Assembly: GCA_017556665.1 (NCBI GenBank)
Contig: JAFYMJ010000212.1
Span: 1-9,602 of the forward strand
DNA length: 9,602 nucleotides
Reading direction: 5' to 3'
Origin: Bacteroidales bacterium
GTDB taxonomy: Bacteria > Bacteroidota > Bacteroidia > Bacteroidales > UBA932
The notes under the pieces were generated by a model. The model was given only the letters and a program-made list of their open reading frames with translations, made no database searches and had not been told where the DNA came from. Each line of letters begins with the position of its first letter. Positions within the stretch are counted from its first letter, which is position 1. This document shows, piece by piece, positions 1 through 8,270 of this stretch. The position numbers and the translations under genes were made by a program.

Positions 1-332
1 AACAAAGTGCATCTGTTCTGCTTCTTCCATTAAGAAAAGAGCCAGAAGCTGCCGCAATACTTACAGGCAAATTCTTTGAATATCTGGCAAGCGGGAGAGA
101 GATACTTGCCTTTGGTCCAACCAATGGAGATTTGGCTAAAGCTCTATGCGAGACCAAAAGTGGCACAATAGTAGATTTTGAGGATAAAGAGGGGATTAGA
201 AAAGAGATTACAAGATTATATGGACTATTTAAGGAGGGGGCTTTAAAAAGTGGGAGCACAGAGATAAGTGAGCATGCCCTAAAATACTCCAGAAAACATC
301 TTACAGGAGAAATCTGTAAGTTTTTTGATTAG
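1..332 (+). CDS. glycosyltransferase, C-terminal fragment (5' end outside the window)
   Basis: This frame is open from base 3 to the TAG at 330-332 and has no convincing start, so the gene begins upstream. About 109 residues are visible. The run ASVLLLPLRKEPEAA followed by GKFFEYLASGREILAFGPTNGDLAK resembles the C-terminal nucleotide-sugar-binding half of GT-B glycosyltransferases (GT4-like): a leucine-rich strand, an acidic residue, then a K-x-F-E-Y-L-A helix that precedes the next strand. The family transfers a sugar from an activated donor to a lipid- or polysaccharide-linked acceptor at the cytoplasmic membrane; donor and acceptor cannot be told from this fragment. The stop lies 21 bp before the yfhO-like gene on the same strand, which suggests co-transcription and an envelope glycosylation role. 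The exact GT family is inferred from a short region and is uncertain. Confidence 0.75.
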   Translation, partial: QSASVLLLPLRKEPEAAAILTGKFFEYLASGREILAFGPTNGDLAKALCETKSGTIVDFEDKEGIRKEITRLYGLFKEGALKSGSTEISEHALKYSRKHLTGEICKFFD

Positions 333-353
333 AAAACAAGATTACATTACAAT

Positions 354-2930
354 ATGAAAAATTTGTTACAGAAAGGCTTTATAAAATACTTGCTGGCATT
401 TGTTGCTTTTGTATTTATATCATACGCATATGCTCCACAAGTGTTAAAAGGTAAAATTGTGAACCAGTCAGATATTTCCAGCTGGGAAGGGATGTCAAAT
501 GAGATTGTAAGTTACAATAAGGCAAACCCTGATGACAGGACACTTTGGACCAACTCAATGTTTGGAGGAATGCCTGCTACAAGCATTAGCGTTATATACA
601 GTGGAGACTATACAGACTATATATATAAATTGTTTTTTACCGGAGAGAGACCTGCCAGCTATCTTTTGATTAGCCTTGTTGGAGGATTCCTTCTGATGCT
701 TGCTTTTGGTGTAAACTTCTATCTGGCTATTTTAGGAGCCATAGCTATAACATTCTGCTCATATAACATGCAGATTATACAAGTTGGACACAATTCTAAG
801 ATGGTGGCTATTGCCTTTATGCCTTGGGTCCTTGCAGCTGTAGTGTACGCATACAGAAAATGTGCATTCTGGGGAGGAATACTGTTTGCCTTTGCACTAA
901 GTTTTCAGATTAAGGCAAACCACCCTCAAATTTCATATTATCTGGCAATTATAATTTTGGGATTTGCAATTTGGCAATTTTGTGCTGCAATAAAAGAGCG
1001 CACTCTCCCAGATTTTATCAAAAAATCGCTTGTTCTTCTTGTTGCTGGTCTGTTGGGTATTGCAACAAACACCAATCACCTTCTTCCAACATACGAATAT
1101 GCACAACACACAATGAGAGGGGGGACAGAACTTTCTGCAGCCAACAGCAACAATGCAACCTCATCATCGGGAAAGAAAACAAGAAGCGGACTGGATCTTG
1201 AATATGCTACACAATGGTCCTATGGAATTGAAGAGACAGCAAACCTTCTGATCCCTAATTTTAATGGAGGCTCTTCTACAGGAAGTCTTGACAAAGAGTC
1301 AAATACATATAAAGCCCTTAAGAAGGGAGGTTACCAGGGAGCAAACCAGATTATTGAGCAGTTGCCGCTTTACTGGGGTCCACAACCATTTACAGCAGGA
1401 CCTATGTATATGGGAGCAATAAGCATTTTCCTTTTTGTCCTTGGATTCTTCCTGCTTAAAGGGGGGATAAAATGGTGGATTGGGGGTGTCTCTCTGCTTG
1501 CCCTACTGCTTGGATGGGGTTACCACTGTATGCCTGTTTCTGAATTTTTCTTTAACTGGGTACCAATGTACAACAAGTTCAGAACAGTATCAATGATATT
1601 GGTTATCCTTCAGATTACAATTCCTGTCCTTGCTGTAATTACCGTAAACGAGATTCTGTTTGGCAACAGCAATAAGGTTGTGGGGATTAAAACAGATAAA
1701 AAGCAAGTTATAAAAGGTTTCTGCTGGGCTACAGCCCTTACTGCCGGAGTTGCCTTAGTTTTTGCCCTTATCCCTACCCTTGCAGGCTCATTTGTCTCCT
1801 CAGCCGACAACCAACTACCTGGAGAGATTGCCTCTGCATTAGCTCAGGACAGAATAGGATTGTTGAGGTCAGATGCTTTTAGAAGCATAATATTCATCTT
1901 GCTGGGTGCTGCAGTATTGTGGTTTGGATATAGAAAAAACCTTACTCCTGCAATTGCATCGGTACTTCTTGTTGCTCTAACATTGGTTGATTTCTGGAGT
2001 GTAGACAAAAGATACCTTAATGACTCCCATTTTGTTACAAAAAGAGAGTTTAAGCATGCCTTTGAAAAGAGAGCTGTGGACAATGAGATTCTAAAGGATA
2101 CAGACCCTCACTACAGGGTACTTGACTTGAGTGTAAATACATTCAACGATGCATATGTAAGTTATCACCATAAGACAATTGGAGGTTACAGCCCTGCAAA
2201 ACTTCAGAGATACCAAGATCTTATAGATTACTACATCGCCCCAGAGATTGCTGCAATTGCAAATGAAATAGAGGGGGCTACAACCTTGGCAGATGCATAT
2301 GATGCACTAACATACCATCCTGTTATAAGTATGCTCAATGCCAAATATATTGTATTGAATGCCAATATTCCACCATTGGTAAACCCATATGCTTTGGGAA
2401 ATGCATGGTTTGCAAGCAGCGTTGTAGAGGCAAAAAATGCAGATGAAGAGATTGCTTTGCTACAAAACACAGATCCGTTGAAGCAAGCAATAATTGCAAA
2501 CGAATTTACAGATTCAAGAACATCTCTTAAAGAGTTCAATTTTACCGGCAGAGATACAAGTGCTACAATAGCCCTTAAATCTTATGCCCCTAACAAACTT
2601 GTTTACAGCTACAGCAGTAAAACACCACAGATTGCACTATTCAGCGAGGTATATTATGCTCCAGGCTGGGAAGCTGCACTATACCCTGCAAACAGCACAA
2701 CAGACAAGAAAGAATTGGGAGACCCAATTGAAGAGTTGGAGTTCTTTAGAAGCAACTGGATTCTAAGAGGGCTTGAGCTTCCTGCCGGAGAATACGATAT
2801 AGTATGCAGATTCAATCCACCTAGCTTTAGCACAGGAGAGACTGTGTCTGTTGTTTCGTCGGGAATATTAATACTATTACTTGTTGCCGGCTGTGTTGTC
2901 CTTATATACAGAAAAAGAAAAGGAGCCTAA
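354..2930 (+). CDS. YfhO family polytopic membrane protein (GT-C-like)
   Basis: The protein has 858 residues. One membrane segment sits near residues 9-28, followed by an exported loop containing TLWTNSMFGGMPA (63-75), then many hydrophobic segments between about 102 and 545. The conserved-looking motifs GHNSKM (145-150), KANHPQISYY (187-196) and NHLLPTYEYA (241-250) are typical of Bacteroidales YfhO proteins. A large, probably periplasmic region follows (about 550-830), with YYAPGWEA (767-774) and NWILRGLELPAGEYDI (801-816), the usual YfhO C-terminal signature. A last membrane helix (about 832-852) ends in the basic tail YRKRKGA. Firmicutes YfhO acts with a CsbB-type transferase and GtcA-type flippase in glycosylating lipoteichoic acid; in Bacteroidota the acceptor is unknown, so the function here is inferred. 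The ATG at 354 is 21 bp after the glycosyltransferase stop. The TAA overlaps the stop codon of the convergent transporter gene. Confidence 0.87.
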   Translation: MKNLLQKGFIKYLLAFVAFVFISYAYAPQVLKGKIVNQSDISSWEGMSNEIVSYNKANPDDRTLWTNSMFGGMPATSISVIYSGDYTDYIYKLFFTGERPASYLLISLVGGFLLMLAFGVNFYLAILGAIAITFCSYNMQIIQVGHNSKMVAIAFMPWVLAAVVYAYRKCAFWGGILFAFALSFQIKANHPQISYYLAIIILGFAIWQFCAAIKERTLPDFIKKSLVLLVAGLLGIATNTNHLLPTYEYAQHTMRGGTELSAANSNNATSSSGKKTRSGLDLEYATQWSYGIEETANLLIPNFNGGSSTGSLDKESNTYKALKKGGYQGANQIIEQLPLYWGPQPFTAGPMYMGAISIFLFVLGFFLLKGGIKWWIGGVSLLALLLGWGYHCMPVSEFFFNWVPMYNKFRTVSMILVILQITIPVLAVITVNEILFGNSNKVVGIKTDKKQVIKGFCWATALTAGVALVFALIPTLAGSFVSSADNQLPGEIASALAQDRIGLLRSDAFRSIIFILLGAAVLWFGYRKNLTPAIASVLLVALTLVDFWSVDKRYLNDSHFVTKREFKHAFEKRAVDNEILKDTDPHYRVLDLSVNTFNDAYVSYHHKTIGGYSPAKLQRYQDLIDYYIAPEIAAIANEIEGATTLADAYDALTYHPVISMLNAKYIVLNANIPPLVNPYALGNAWFASSVVEAKNADEEIALLQNTDPLKQAIIANEFTDSRTSLKEFNFTGRDTSATIALKSYAPNKLVYSYSSKTPQIALFSEVYYAPGWEAALYPANSTTDKKELGDPIEELEFFRSNWILRGLELPAGEYDIVCRFNPPSFSTGETVSVVSSGILILLLVAGCVVLIYRKRKGA

Positions 2931-2942
2931 AACAGACTCCTT
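2910..2942 (-). terminator. rho-independent terminator of the thyA-folA-NSS run, inside coding sequence
   Basis: Read on the minus strand, AAGGAGTC (2942-2935) pairs with GGCTCCTT (2927-2920) through eight base pairs including one G-U, around a 7-nt loop. A T-rich run (TTTCTTTTTC) follows at 2919-2910. The transporter stop codon TAG spans the end of the loop and the first base of the 3' arm, and the last codons of the transporter form the 5' arm. On the plus strand the G-U becomes an A-C mismatch and no T run follows, so the hairpin should mainly stop minus-strand transcription. Confidence 0.75.
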
Positions 2943-4270
2943 ATAACTATTGTCGCTATAACAACAGGGGCAATATATTTTATGAAAAAGTAGAATATGC
3001 CAACAGTGGTTCTGGAAAATTTAACCAAACCTCCACTGGTTATCTCATCTGCATATTCTGCTTTTTTCATTCTCCATCCCACAAATATTACAGCAATCAG
3101 ACCACCTAAAGGCAACATAATGTTTGCAGATGACTTGTCGAACAAATCAAAAATTGAATTTCCCAGTATCTTTACATCTGACATTACCCCCTGAGACAGC
3201 GAGCAGAAAACTCCCAGAGTAGCAATAAGGATCAGTGAAAGGACTATGGATGTTCTTCTCTTTAATTTAAACTCCTCATCCAGATATGCTACAATCACCT
3301 CCAGCATAGAGATTGAAGATGTTATTGCCGCAATAAACAATGCAAAGAAGAACAAGACTGCCAGGAATGATCCAAACGGCAATTGGTTAAAAATGTATGG
3401 AAGTGTTACAAACACCAACCCTGGCCCCTCGCTTGGAGAAATTCCAAAGGCAAATACAGCAGGCATTATGGCTACACCTGCAACAATGGCAAACATGGTA
3501 TCGGAGATAGCAGTCTGTGCAGACAACTTTACAATATTCTCTTTTCTGCTAACATAAGATGCGTATGTAAGTATAGAGCCAGAGCCAACACTTAATGAGA
3601 AGAATGCCTGTCCCAGTGCATCCAAGAAGGTTTGTGCAGTAATCTTTGAAAAATCTGGTTTGAACAGGAACTCAATGCCTGCATAGGAGTTCTCCAATGT
3701 TACAGATCTTATGGCAATTACAATAACCAGGATAAAAAGCAAGGGCATCATAATTTTTGAGTACTTCTCAATTCCATTCTTTACACCGGCCAATACTATA
3801 AGTGCTGTTATCCCCAAAAATACCAGCATATATACAAGAGGGGATGCTGTAGATGTTACAGTATTTGCAAACATTCCACTCAACTGGTCTGCAGAAGCAG
3901 ATGAAAACTGAAAAGTTGCAGCCTTTACAAAATAATCTATTGTCCAGCCCCCCACAACAGAATAAAAAGAGATGATTGTAATGGAGCAAAGAACATATAT
4001 GAAACCCACATTACACCACTTTGAATCTGGTGCCAACTTCTTGTATGCACCAAATACATTTGACTGGCTCCTGCGCCCAATTATAAATTCTGAATACATT
4101 ATTGGCAATGCCAGCACAAGCACACACGCCAAGTATATAATTATAAATGCAGCTCCACCATTTGTCCCTACCAAATAAGGAAATCTCCATAAGTTTCCCA
4201 AACCTACAGCCGAACCAGCCATAGCCACAAGCACCCCAAAGGAGCTTGCAAATCCTTCTCTTTTTCCCAT
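2927..4270 (-). CDS. SNF/NSS-family sodium-dependent transporter (paralog B)
   Basis: This 447-residue inner-membrane protein has the LeuT fold, with about 11-12 hydrophobic segments, the normal size for bacterial NSS symporters. TM1 carries GSAVGLGN (19-26) and WRFPY; A21 and N26 match sodium-site residues A22 and N27 of LeuT. TM3 has FY (102-103) at the extracellular gate tyrosine. TM8 has AAITSS (314-319), matching the Na2 ligands T354 and S355. TM6 reads FFSLSVGSGS (223-232): serine 230 sits where LeuT has F259 and the upstream paralog has phenylalanine. The family co-transports amino acids or related solutes with sodium; the substrate is not determinable here. It lies 17 bp downstream of paralog A, and its TAG overlaps the yfhO-like stop. 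The two paralogs are colinear along their whole length, indicating tandem duplication and later divergence. Confidence 0.93.
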   Translation of the reverse strand: MGKREGFASSFGVLVAMAGSAVGLGNLWRFPYLVGTNGGAAFIIIYLACVLVLALPIMYSEFIIGRRSQSNVFGAYKKLAPDSKWCNVGFIYVLCSITIISFYSVVGGWTIDYFVKAATFQFSSASADQLSGMFANTVTSTASPLVYMLVFLGITALIVLAGVKNGIEKYSKIMMPLLFILVIVIAIRSVTLENSYAGIEFLFKPDFSKITAQTFLDALGQAFFSLSVGSGSILTYASYVSRKENIVKLSAQTAISDTMFAIVAGVAIMPAVFAFGISPSEGPGLVFVTLPYIFNQLPFGSFLAVLFFFALFIAAITSSISMLEVIVAYLDEEFKLKRRTSIVLSLILIATLGVFCSLSQGVMSDVKILGNSIFDLFDKSSANIMLPLGGLIAVIFVGWRMKKAEYADEITSGGLVKFSRTTVGIFYFFIKYIAPVVIATIVIRSLF

Positions 4271-4287
4271 AAAATAAATGTTGAATT

Positions 4288-5631
4288 CTAAAAGAATAAC
4301 CCTCTTACCATAATTACACCTATAACAACAGGTGCAAGATATTTAATTGACATTAAAATTACCGTCAAGTACCAAGATTTTACCTTTCTCTCTCCTCCAC
4401 TGGTTATCTCATCAATAAAATCTGCTTTGCTCATTCTCCAACCTGCAAAAAGGACAATAAGCATAGCACCCAATGGAATAAGTATATTTGCAGAGGTATA
4501 ATCAAGCAAATCAAAGATATTCAATCCAAATATCTTTACATCAGATAGAACTCCCTGTGACAGTGAGCAGAATACACCAATTAATGTAACAACCAGGACT
4601 ACAGTAATTACAGCATTCCTTCTTTTTAGTTTAAACTCCTCTATAAGGTATGCAACCACAACTTCCAGAAGAGAAATGGATGATGTTATGGCAGCTACAA
4701 ACAGTACAAAGAAAAACAAAACAGCCAAAACACTTCCTAATGGCAGTTGTGAAAATATATACGGTATTGTAACAAATAACAGTCCTGGTCCCTGCCCTGG
4801 CTCCAGACCAAATGCAAACACCGCTGGCATTATTGCCACTCCAGCCAAAATGGCAAACAAGGTATCTGCAATGGCTGTCTGCGCCGACATCTTTATTATA
4901 CTCTCTTTCCTGTTTACATACGATGCATATGTGAATATAATTCCAAAACCAACACTAAGGGAAAAGAACGCCTGTCCCAATGCATCGAGGAATGTATCTG
5001 TTGTTACTTTAGAAAAATCTGGCTTGAACATAAACTCAACACCTGCACCACTGTTTGGCAAAGTAACCGAACGGATTGCCAATATTACAACTATTATAAA
5101 AAGTGCCGGCATAAGGATTTTTGAATACTTCTCTATACCATCCTTTACCCCAGCCAACAATACTCCTCCCGACAATAAAGTAAACACAAGCATATAAATT
5201 AGGGGAGAGTAGCTTGACTGAACGCTACTTGCAAACATCTGTGTAAAGTCTGCGTTTGCAGAAGAGAACTGCTGCATACATGCCTTAACCATGTAATCTA
5301 TTGTCCAGCCCCCTACAACAACATAGAATCCTAAAATTATTGTACAACACACAATAGATATTATCCCAATTATTCCCCATTTTGAACCTGGAGCCAATTT
5401 CTTGAAAGCTCCAAATACATCTGTCTGGGCTCTTCTTCCTATTACAAACTCTGCATACATAATAGGAATAGCCAAAAGGAACACAATAGCCAAGTATATT
5501 ACTATAAAGGCTGCTCCTCCATTGGTACCAACCAAATACGGGAATCTCCACAAATTACCCAAACCAACAGCAGAACCTGCCATTGCAACCAAAACACCAA
5601 AGCTACTTGCGAATCCGTCTCTATTTGCCAT
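4288..5631 (-). CDS. SNF/NSS-family sodium-dependent transporter (paralog A)
   Basis: This 447-residue LeuT-fold symporter is the same length as paralog B and very similar to it; the first 40 residues differ at only three or four positions. TM1 GSAVGLGN (19-26) with WRFPY, TM3 FY (102-103) and TM8 AAITSS (313-318) are intact, so both sodium sites and the gate look functional. TM6 reads FFSLSVGFGI (222-231), with the phenylalanine normal for LeuT-like pockets (LeuT F259). It therefore looks like the canonical copy. Its likely role is sodium-driven uptake of an amino acid across the inner membrane; the substrate is unknown. The ATG at 5631 is 24 bp after the folA stop, with a purine-rich AGAGAGGA directly before it. 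It is probably transcribed with thyA-folA upstream and paralog B downstream. Confidence 0.94.
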   Translation of the reverse strand: MANRDGFASSFGVLVAMAGSAVGLGNLWRFPYLVGTNGGAAFIVIYLAIVFLLAIPIMYAEFVIGRRAQTDVFGAFKKLAPGSKWGIIGIISIVCCTIILGFYVVVGGWTIDYMVKACMQQFSSANADFTQMFASSVQSSYSPLIYMLVFTLLSGGVLLAGVKDGIEKYSKILMPALFIIVVILAIRSVTLPNSGAGVEFMFKPDFSKVTTDTFLDALGQAFFSLSVGFGIIFTYASYVNRKESIIKMSAQTAIADTLFAILAGVAIMPAVFAFGLEPGQGPGLLFVTIPYIFSQLPLGSVLAVLFFFVLFVAAITSSISLLEVVVAYLIEEFKLKRRNAVITVVLVVTLIGVFCSLSQGVLSDVKIFGLNIFDLLDYTSANILIPLGAMLIVLFAGWRMSKADFIDEITSGGERKVKSWYLTVILMSIKYLAPVVIGVIMVRGLFF

Positions 5632-5655
5632 TCCTCTCTGTTTTATATGTCAAAT

Positions 5656-6165
5656 TTATTTTGCCCTTGTATAAACTACAAACTTGAAATCTATATCATT
5701 CTCCTGGTCATGCAACATCTCCCCTTCTTTTTCTACAACCCACATTTTTGGGTCTATCTCTGGGAAAAATGTATCTGCATTCTCTGCCTCTGCATATATA
5801 TGGGTTATATAAAGCTTGTCTGCCTTGTCAAACGACTGGTTGTAAAGCATACCGCCACCCATAATAAAGAACTCCCCCTCACCTTTTGCTATCTCATACA
5901 CCTGATCCAAAGTATGCACTACTTCAAAAGATGTAGTTTGAGGGTTTTTAATCTCTGGAGACTCAATCTCTCCCCTGGTTAAAACTACATTTCTGCGTCC
6001 AGGAAGAGGTCTTCCTATAGACTCATAAGTCTTTCTTCCCATTATTACGGGATGACCGGTAGTAACACTTTTAAAATATTTCAAATCCTCAGAAATATGC
6101 CATAACAACTCATTGTTTCTACCAATGGCATTATTCTGTGCAACAGCAACAATTAGTGAAAGCAT
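5656..6165 (-). CDS. folA: dihydrofolate reductase
   Basis: This cytosolic enzyme reduces dihydrofolate to tetrahydrofolate with NADPH, regenerating the cofactor oxidised by ThyA. From the ATG at 6165 the protein has 169 residues, a normal bacterial DHFR length. The start MLSLIVAVAQNNAIG matches the family N-terminus and puts W22 and the catalytic D27 (LLWHISEDLKYF) at the same numbers as in E. coli DHFR. Further motifs are VIMGRKTYESIGRPLPGR (NADPH and folate binding), FIMGGGMLYNQ (the glycine pair near the cofactor) and LYITHI. A longer frame starts with TTG at 6186 and would overlap thyA; I chose the ATG because it fits the family and has AAGG just upstream. The gene starts 10 bp after the thyA stop, consistent with translational coupling. 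Confidence 0.96.
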   Translation of the reverse strand: MLSLIVAVAQNNAIGRNNELLWHISEDLKYFKSVTTGHPVIMGRKTYESIGRPLPGRRNVVLTRGEIESPEIKNPQTTSFEVVHTLDQVYEIAKGEGEFFIMGGGMLYNQSFDKADKLYITHIYAEAENADTFFPEIDPKMWVVEKEGEMLHDQENDIDFKFVVYTRAK

Positions 6166-6175
6166 AACCTTAATT

Positions 6176-6970
6176 TTAAACAGCAATAGGGGCTTTTATA
6201 CCTGGATGTGGATTATAGTCCACTAACTCAAAATCTTCATATTTAAAGCTGAAGATATCTTTCTGATTGCCATGAATCAACATTCTTGGCAACTCTCTTG
6301 GCTCTCTTGACAATTGCAGATTAACCTGATCAACGTGATTCAGATAGATATGTGCATCGCCCAATGTGTGGACAAAATCACCCAGTTCATAACCACAAAT
6401 CTTAGCAATCATCATTGTGAACAATGCATAGGATGCAATATTGAAAGGGACTCCCAAGAAAGTGTCTGCACTTCTTTGATACAGCTGACAAGAAAGTTTG
6501 TTATTAGCAACATAAAACTGGAACAAAGAGTGGCAAGGAGGTAAAGCCATCTTATCTACGTGTGCCACATTCCACGCAGAGATGATATGTCTGCGAGAAT
6601 CGGGATTCTCTTTTAGCTGTTTCATTAAATTTGCCAACTGGTCAATCTCTCCTCCATCGGCTGTCTTCCAGTGTCTCCATTGTGCTCCATATACCGGACC
6701 CAAATCTCCATTTTCATCTGCCCACTCATCCCAAATGGTAACGCCATTGTCATTCAAAAATTTTATATTGGTATCACCATTTATAAACCATAACAGTTCA
6801 TAAATTATAGATTTTAAATGCACCTTCTTTGTTGTAAGCAATGGGAAACCATCATTAAGATTAAATCTCATCTGATACCCAAAAATGCTCTTGGTACCTG
6901 TGCCTGTTCTATCCTGTTTTACAACTCCCTGATCCATAATGGTTTTTAGGAGGGTAAGATATTGTTTCAT
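6176..6970 (-). CDS. thyA: thymidylate synthase (ThyA type)
   Basis: ThyA methylates dUMP to dTMP using methylenetetrahydrofolate as both carbon donor and reductant, releasing dihydrofolate in the cytosol. The protein has 264 residues, the same as E. coli ThyA, and aligns to it from memory without gaps: DRTGTGT near residue 20 (phosphate-binding R21), [28 protein letters not shown], the catalytic cysteine in [11 protein letters not shown] (C146), [19 protein letters not shown] (R166, S167, D169, N177) and the C-terminus [10 protein letters not shown]. All catalytic residues I know for the family are present. It is the first gene of the minus-strand run and is followed after 10 bp by folA, the enzyme that recycles its product. 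A candidate promoter lies at 6997-7004. Confidence 0.98.
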   Translation of the reverse strand: MKQYLTLLKTIMDQGVVKQDRTGTGTKSIFGYQMRFNLNDGFPLLTTKKVHLKSIIYELLWFINGDTNIKFLNDNGVTIWDEWADENGDLGPVYGAQWRHWKTADGGEIDQLANLMKQLKENPDSRRHIISAWNVAHVDKMALPPCHSLFQFYVANNKLSCQLYQRSADTFLGVPFNIASYALFTMMIAKICGYELGDFVHTLGDAHIYLNHVDQVNLQLSREPRELPRMLIHGNQKDIFSFKYEDFELVDYNPHPGIKAPIAV

Positions 6971-6996
6971 ATATGGTTATTTTTTTATGTAAAACA

Positions 6997-7004
6997 CAAA
7001 GTTA
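6997..7004 (-). promoter_or_regulatory. candidate -7 box for the thyA-folA-NSS run
   Basis: On the minus strand TAACTTTG fits the Bacteroidota -7 consensus TAnnTTTG exactly, 26 nt before the thyA ATG, and lies just downstream of the ychF terminator. No TTTG is seen at the expected -33 position; a 14-bp AT-only palindrome (7011-7024) occupies the spacer instead. This is a motif match only. Confidence 0.4.
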
Positions 7005-7010
7005 GCAATT

Positions 7011-7024
7011 TTATAATATTATAA
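7011..7024. repeat. 14-bp perfect AT-only palindrome upstream of thyA
   Basis: TTATAATATTATAA is its own reverse complement and begins 6 nt upstream of the candidate thyA -7 box. It could be an operator, or chance in a very AT-rich spacer. I recognise no regulator for it. Confidence 0.35.
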
Positions 7025-7051
7025 CAGTTTAAAATCCTTTTTAGTAACCCC

Positions 7052-7079
7052 AAAAAAAGAGCTGACCAAAGATCAGCTC
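7052..7079 (-). terminator. rho-independent terminator after ychF
   Basis: On the minus strand GAGCTGA (7079-7073) and TCAGCTC (7065-7059) form a perfect 7-bp stem with a 7-nt loop. Seven T residues follow (7058-7052). It lies 28 bp past the ychF stop and separates ychF from the thyA promoter region. Confidence 0.9.
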
Positions 7080-7107
7080 CATTGACAATATATCTCTAAA
7101 AATTGTG

Positions 7108-8211
7108 CTATACATTAAACAAGAAGTGCATAATGTCACCATCCTGAACAACATATTCCTTACCCTCAACTCCAAGCTTTCCTGCAGCTCTACAAGCAGC
7201 CTCAGAACCAAATTTAACATAATCCTCATACTTTATAACCTCTGCTCTGATAAAGCCTTTCTCAAAGTCTGAATGGATTACACCAGCTGCTGCAGGGGCT
7301 TTGTCACCCTTATTGTATGTCCATGCTCTCACCTCTTGTACACCAGCTGTAAAATATGTCTCAAGATTCAACAATGCATATGCATGTCTGATAAGTCTTA
7401 CAACACCAGATTTCTCAAGTCCAATCTCCTCCAGAAACATTTGTCTCTCCTCATAACTTTCAAGCTCAGCAATCTCTGACTCAATCTTTGCCGCAATTAC
7501 AAGAATTTGGGCTCCCTCATCCTTAACCGCCTCTCTTACTTGCTCAACATAGCTGTTTCCATCTTTTGCACTTGCCTCATCCACATTACAAACATACATC
7601 ACCGGTTTGTTTGTAAGCAGATACAGCTCTTTTGCCAATTTTGCATCCTCTGCATTGTCAAAGGTAACAGTACGGGCAGATTTGCCTTGCTCCAAAACCT
7701 CTTTATATTTTACCAAAATATCGTAAAGTTTCTTTGCAGTCTTGTCTCCACCGGTCAAAGCCTGTTTCTGAACTTTTGAAATTCTGCTCTCTACAGTCTC
7801 CAAGTCTTTCAACTGCAACTCTGTATCAATAATCTCTTTATCTCTTACAGGATTAACAACTCCATCAACGTGAACAATATTAGGATCATCAAAACATCTT
7901 AACACATGCAGAATTGCATCTGTCTCTCTAATGTTTGCCAAGAATTGGTTTCCAAGTCCCTCTCCTTTGCTGGCACCTTTTACCAAACCTGCAATATCAA
8001 CTATCTCAACAGTAGCTGGGACCACTCTGTTAGGCTTTACAATCTTCTCCAAAACTTCCAATCTGTCATCGGGAACAATTGTAGAACCAATATTTGGCTC
8101 AATAGTACAAAATGGGAAATTTGCAGATTGTGCTTTTCCCGAACTGATACAATTAAAAAGAGTTGATTTTCCTACATTTGGTAGGCCTACTATTCCACAT
8201 CTAAGTGCCAT
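7108..8211 (-). CDS. ychF: redox-regulated ATPase YchF (Obg-related, OLA1 family)
   Basis: YchF is a TRAFAC P-loop protein that in studied members prefers ATP over GTP, binds ribosomes and modulates translation and oxidative-stress responses. This 367-residue protein has the P-loop GLPNVGKST (8-16), the switch segment DIAGLVKGASKGEGLGNQFL, and CNVDE in place of the usual NKxD. That NxxE change is the family hallmark that relaxes guanine specificity. The central part (about 125-200) is the usual helical insertion. The C-terminus is the TGS-like domain, from AWTYNKGDKAPAAAG through GSEAACRAAGKLGVEGKEYVVQDGDIMHFLFNV. Length and domain order are normal. The ATG at 8211 begins MALRCGIVGLPN, as expected for the family. 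The gene is transcribed alone, with a promoter at 8239-8270 and a terminator at 7052-7079. Confidence 0.97.
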   Translation of the reverse strand: MALRCGIVGLPNVGKSTLFNCISSGKAQSANFPFCTIEPNIGSTIVPDDRLEVLEKIVKPNRVVPATVEIVDIAGLVKGASKGEGLGNQFLANIRETDAILHVLRCFDDPNIVHVDGVVNPVRDKEIIDTELQLKDLETVESRISKVQKQALTGGDKTAKKLYDILVKYKEVLEQGKSARTVTFDNAEDAKLAKELYLLTNKPVMYVCNVDEASAKDGNSYVEQVREAVKDEGAQILVIAAKIESEIAELESYEERQMFLEEIGLEKSGVVRLIRHAYALLNLETYFTAGVQEVRAWTYNKGDKAPAAAGVIHSDFEKGFIRAEVIKYEDYVKFGSEAACRAAGKLGVEGKEYVVQDGDIMHFLFNV

Positions 8212-8238
8212 TATACTAATATTTTAATTTTGAGGGTG

Positions 8239-8270
8239 CAAAAATAGAGTAAATTTTACGCTAGTGCAAA
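8239..8270 (-). promoter_or_regulatory. Bacteroidota-type promoter for ychF
   Basis: On the minus strand TTTG (8270-8267), a 20-nt spacer, and TATTTTTG (8246-8239) match the Bacteroidota sigma-ABfr consensus TTTG-N19-21-TAnnTTTG in both boxes and in spacing. Transcription would start near 8232, giving a leader of about 20 nt before the ychF ATG. A second -7-like box, TAACTTTG (8274-8267), overlaps the -33 but has no partner at the right distance. Confidence 0.65.

Noticed and set aside
4676..5197. 173-codon open frame on the plus strand
   Set aside because: It lies antisense within NSS paralog A, has low-complexity content rich in N, T, K and P, and matches no family; a similar shadow exists at the same place in paralog B.
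5647..5982. 111-codon plus-strand frame
   Set aside because: It is antisense to folA, whose protein motifs are unmistakable; the shadow protein is cysteine- and hydrophobic-rich with no recognisable pattern.
6166..6186. Upstream TTG start for folA giving seven extra residues
   Set aside because: The ATG at 6165 gives the family-standard N-terminus with W22 and D27 at E. coli positions; the extension would overlap thyA and adds MLFKIKV, which is not seen in DHFR.
8225..8232. TAATTTTG as a plus-strand -7 box for the gene at 8307
   Set aside because: It matches TAnnTTTG, but no TTTG lies 19-21 nt upstream and the leader would be long; the promoter of that gene remains unidentified.
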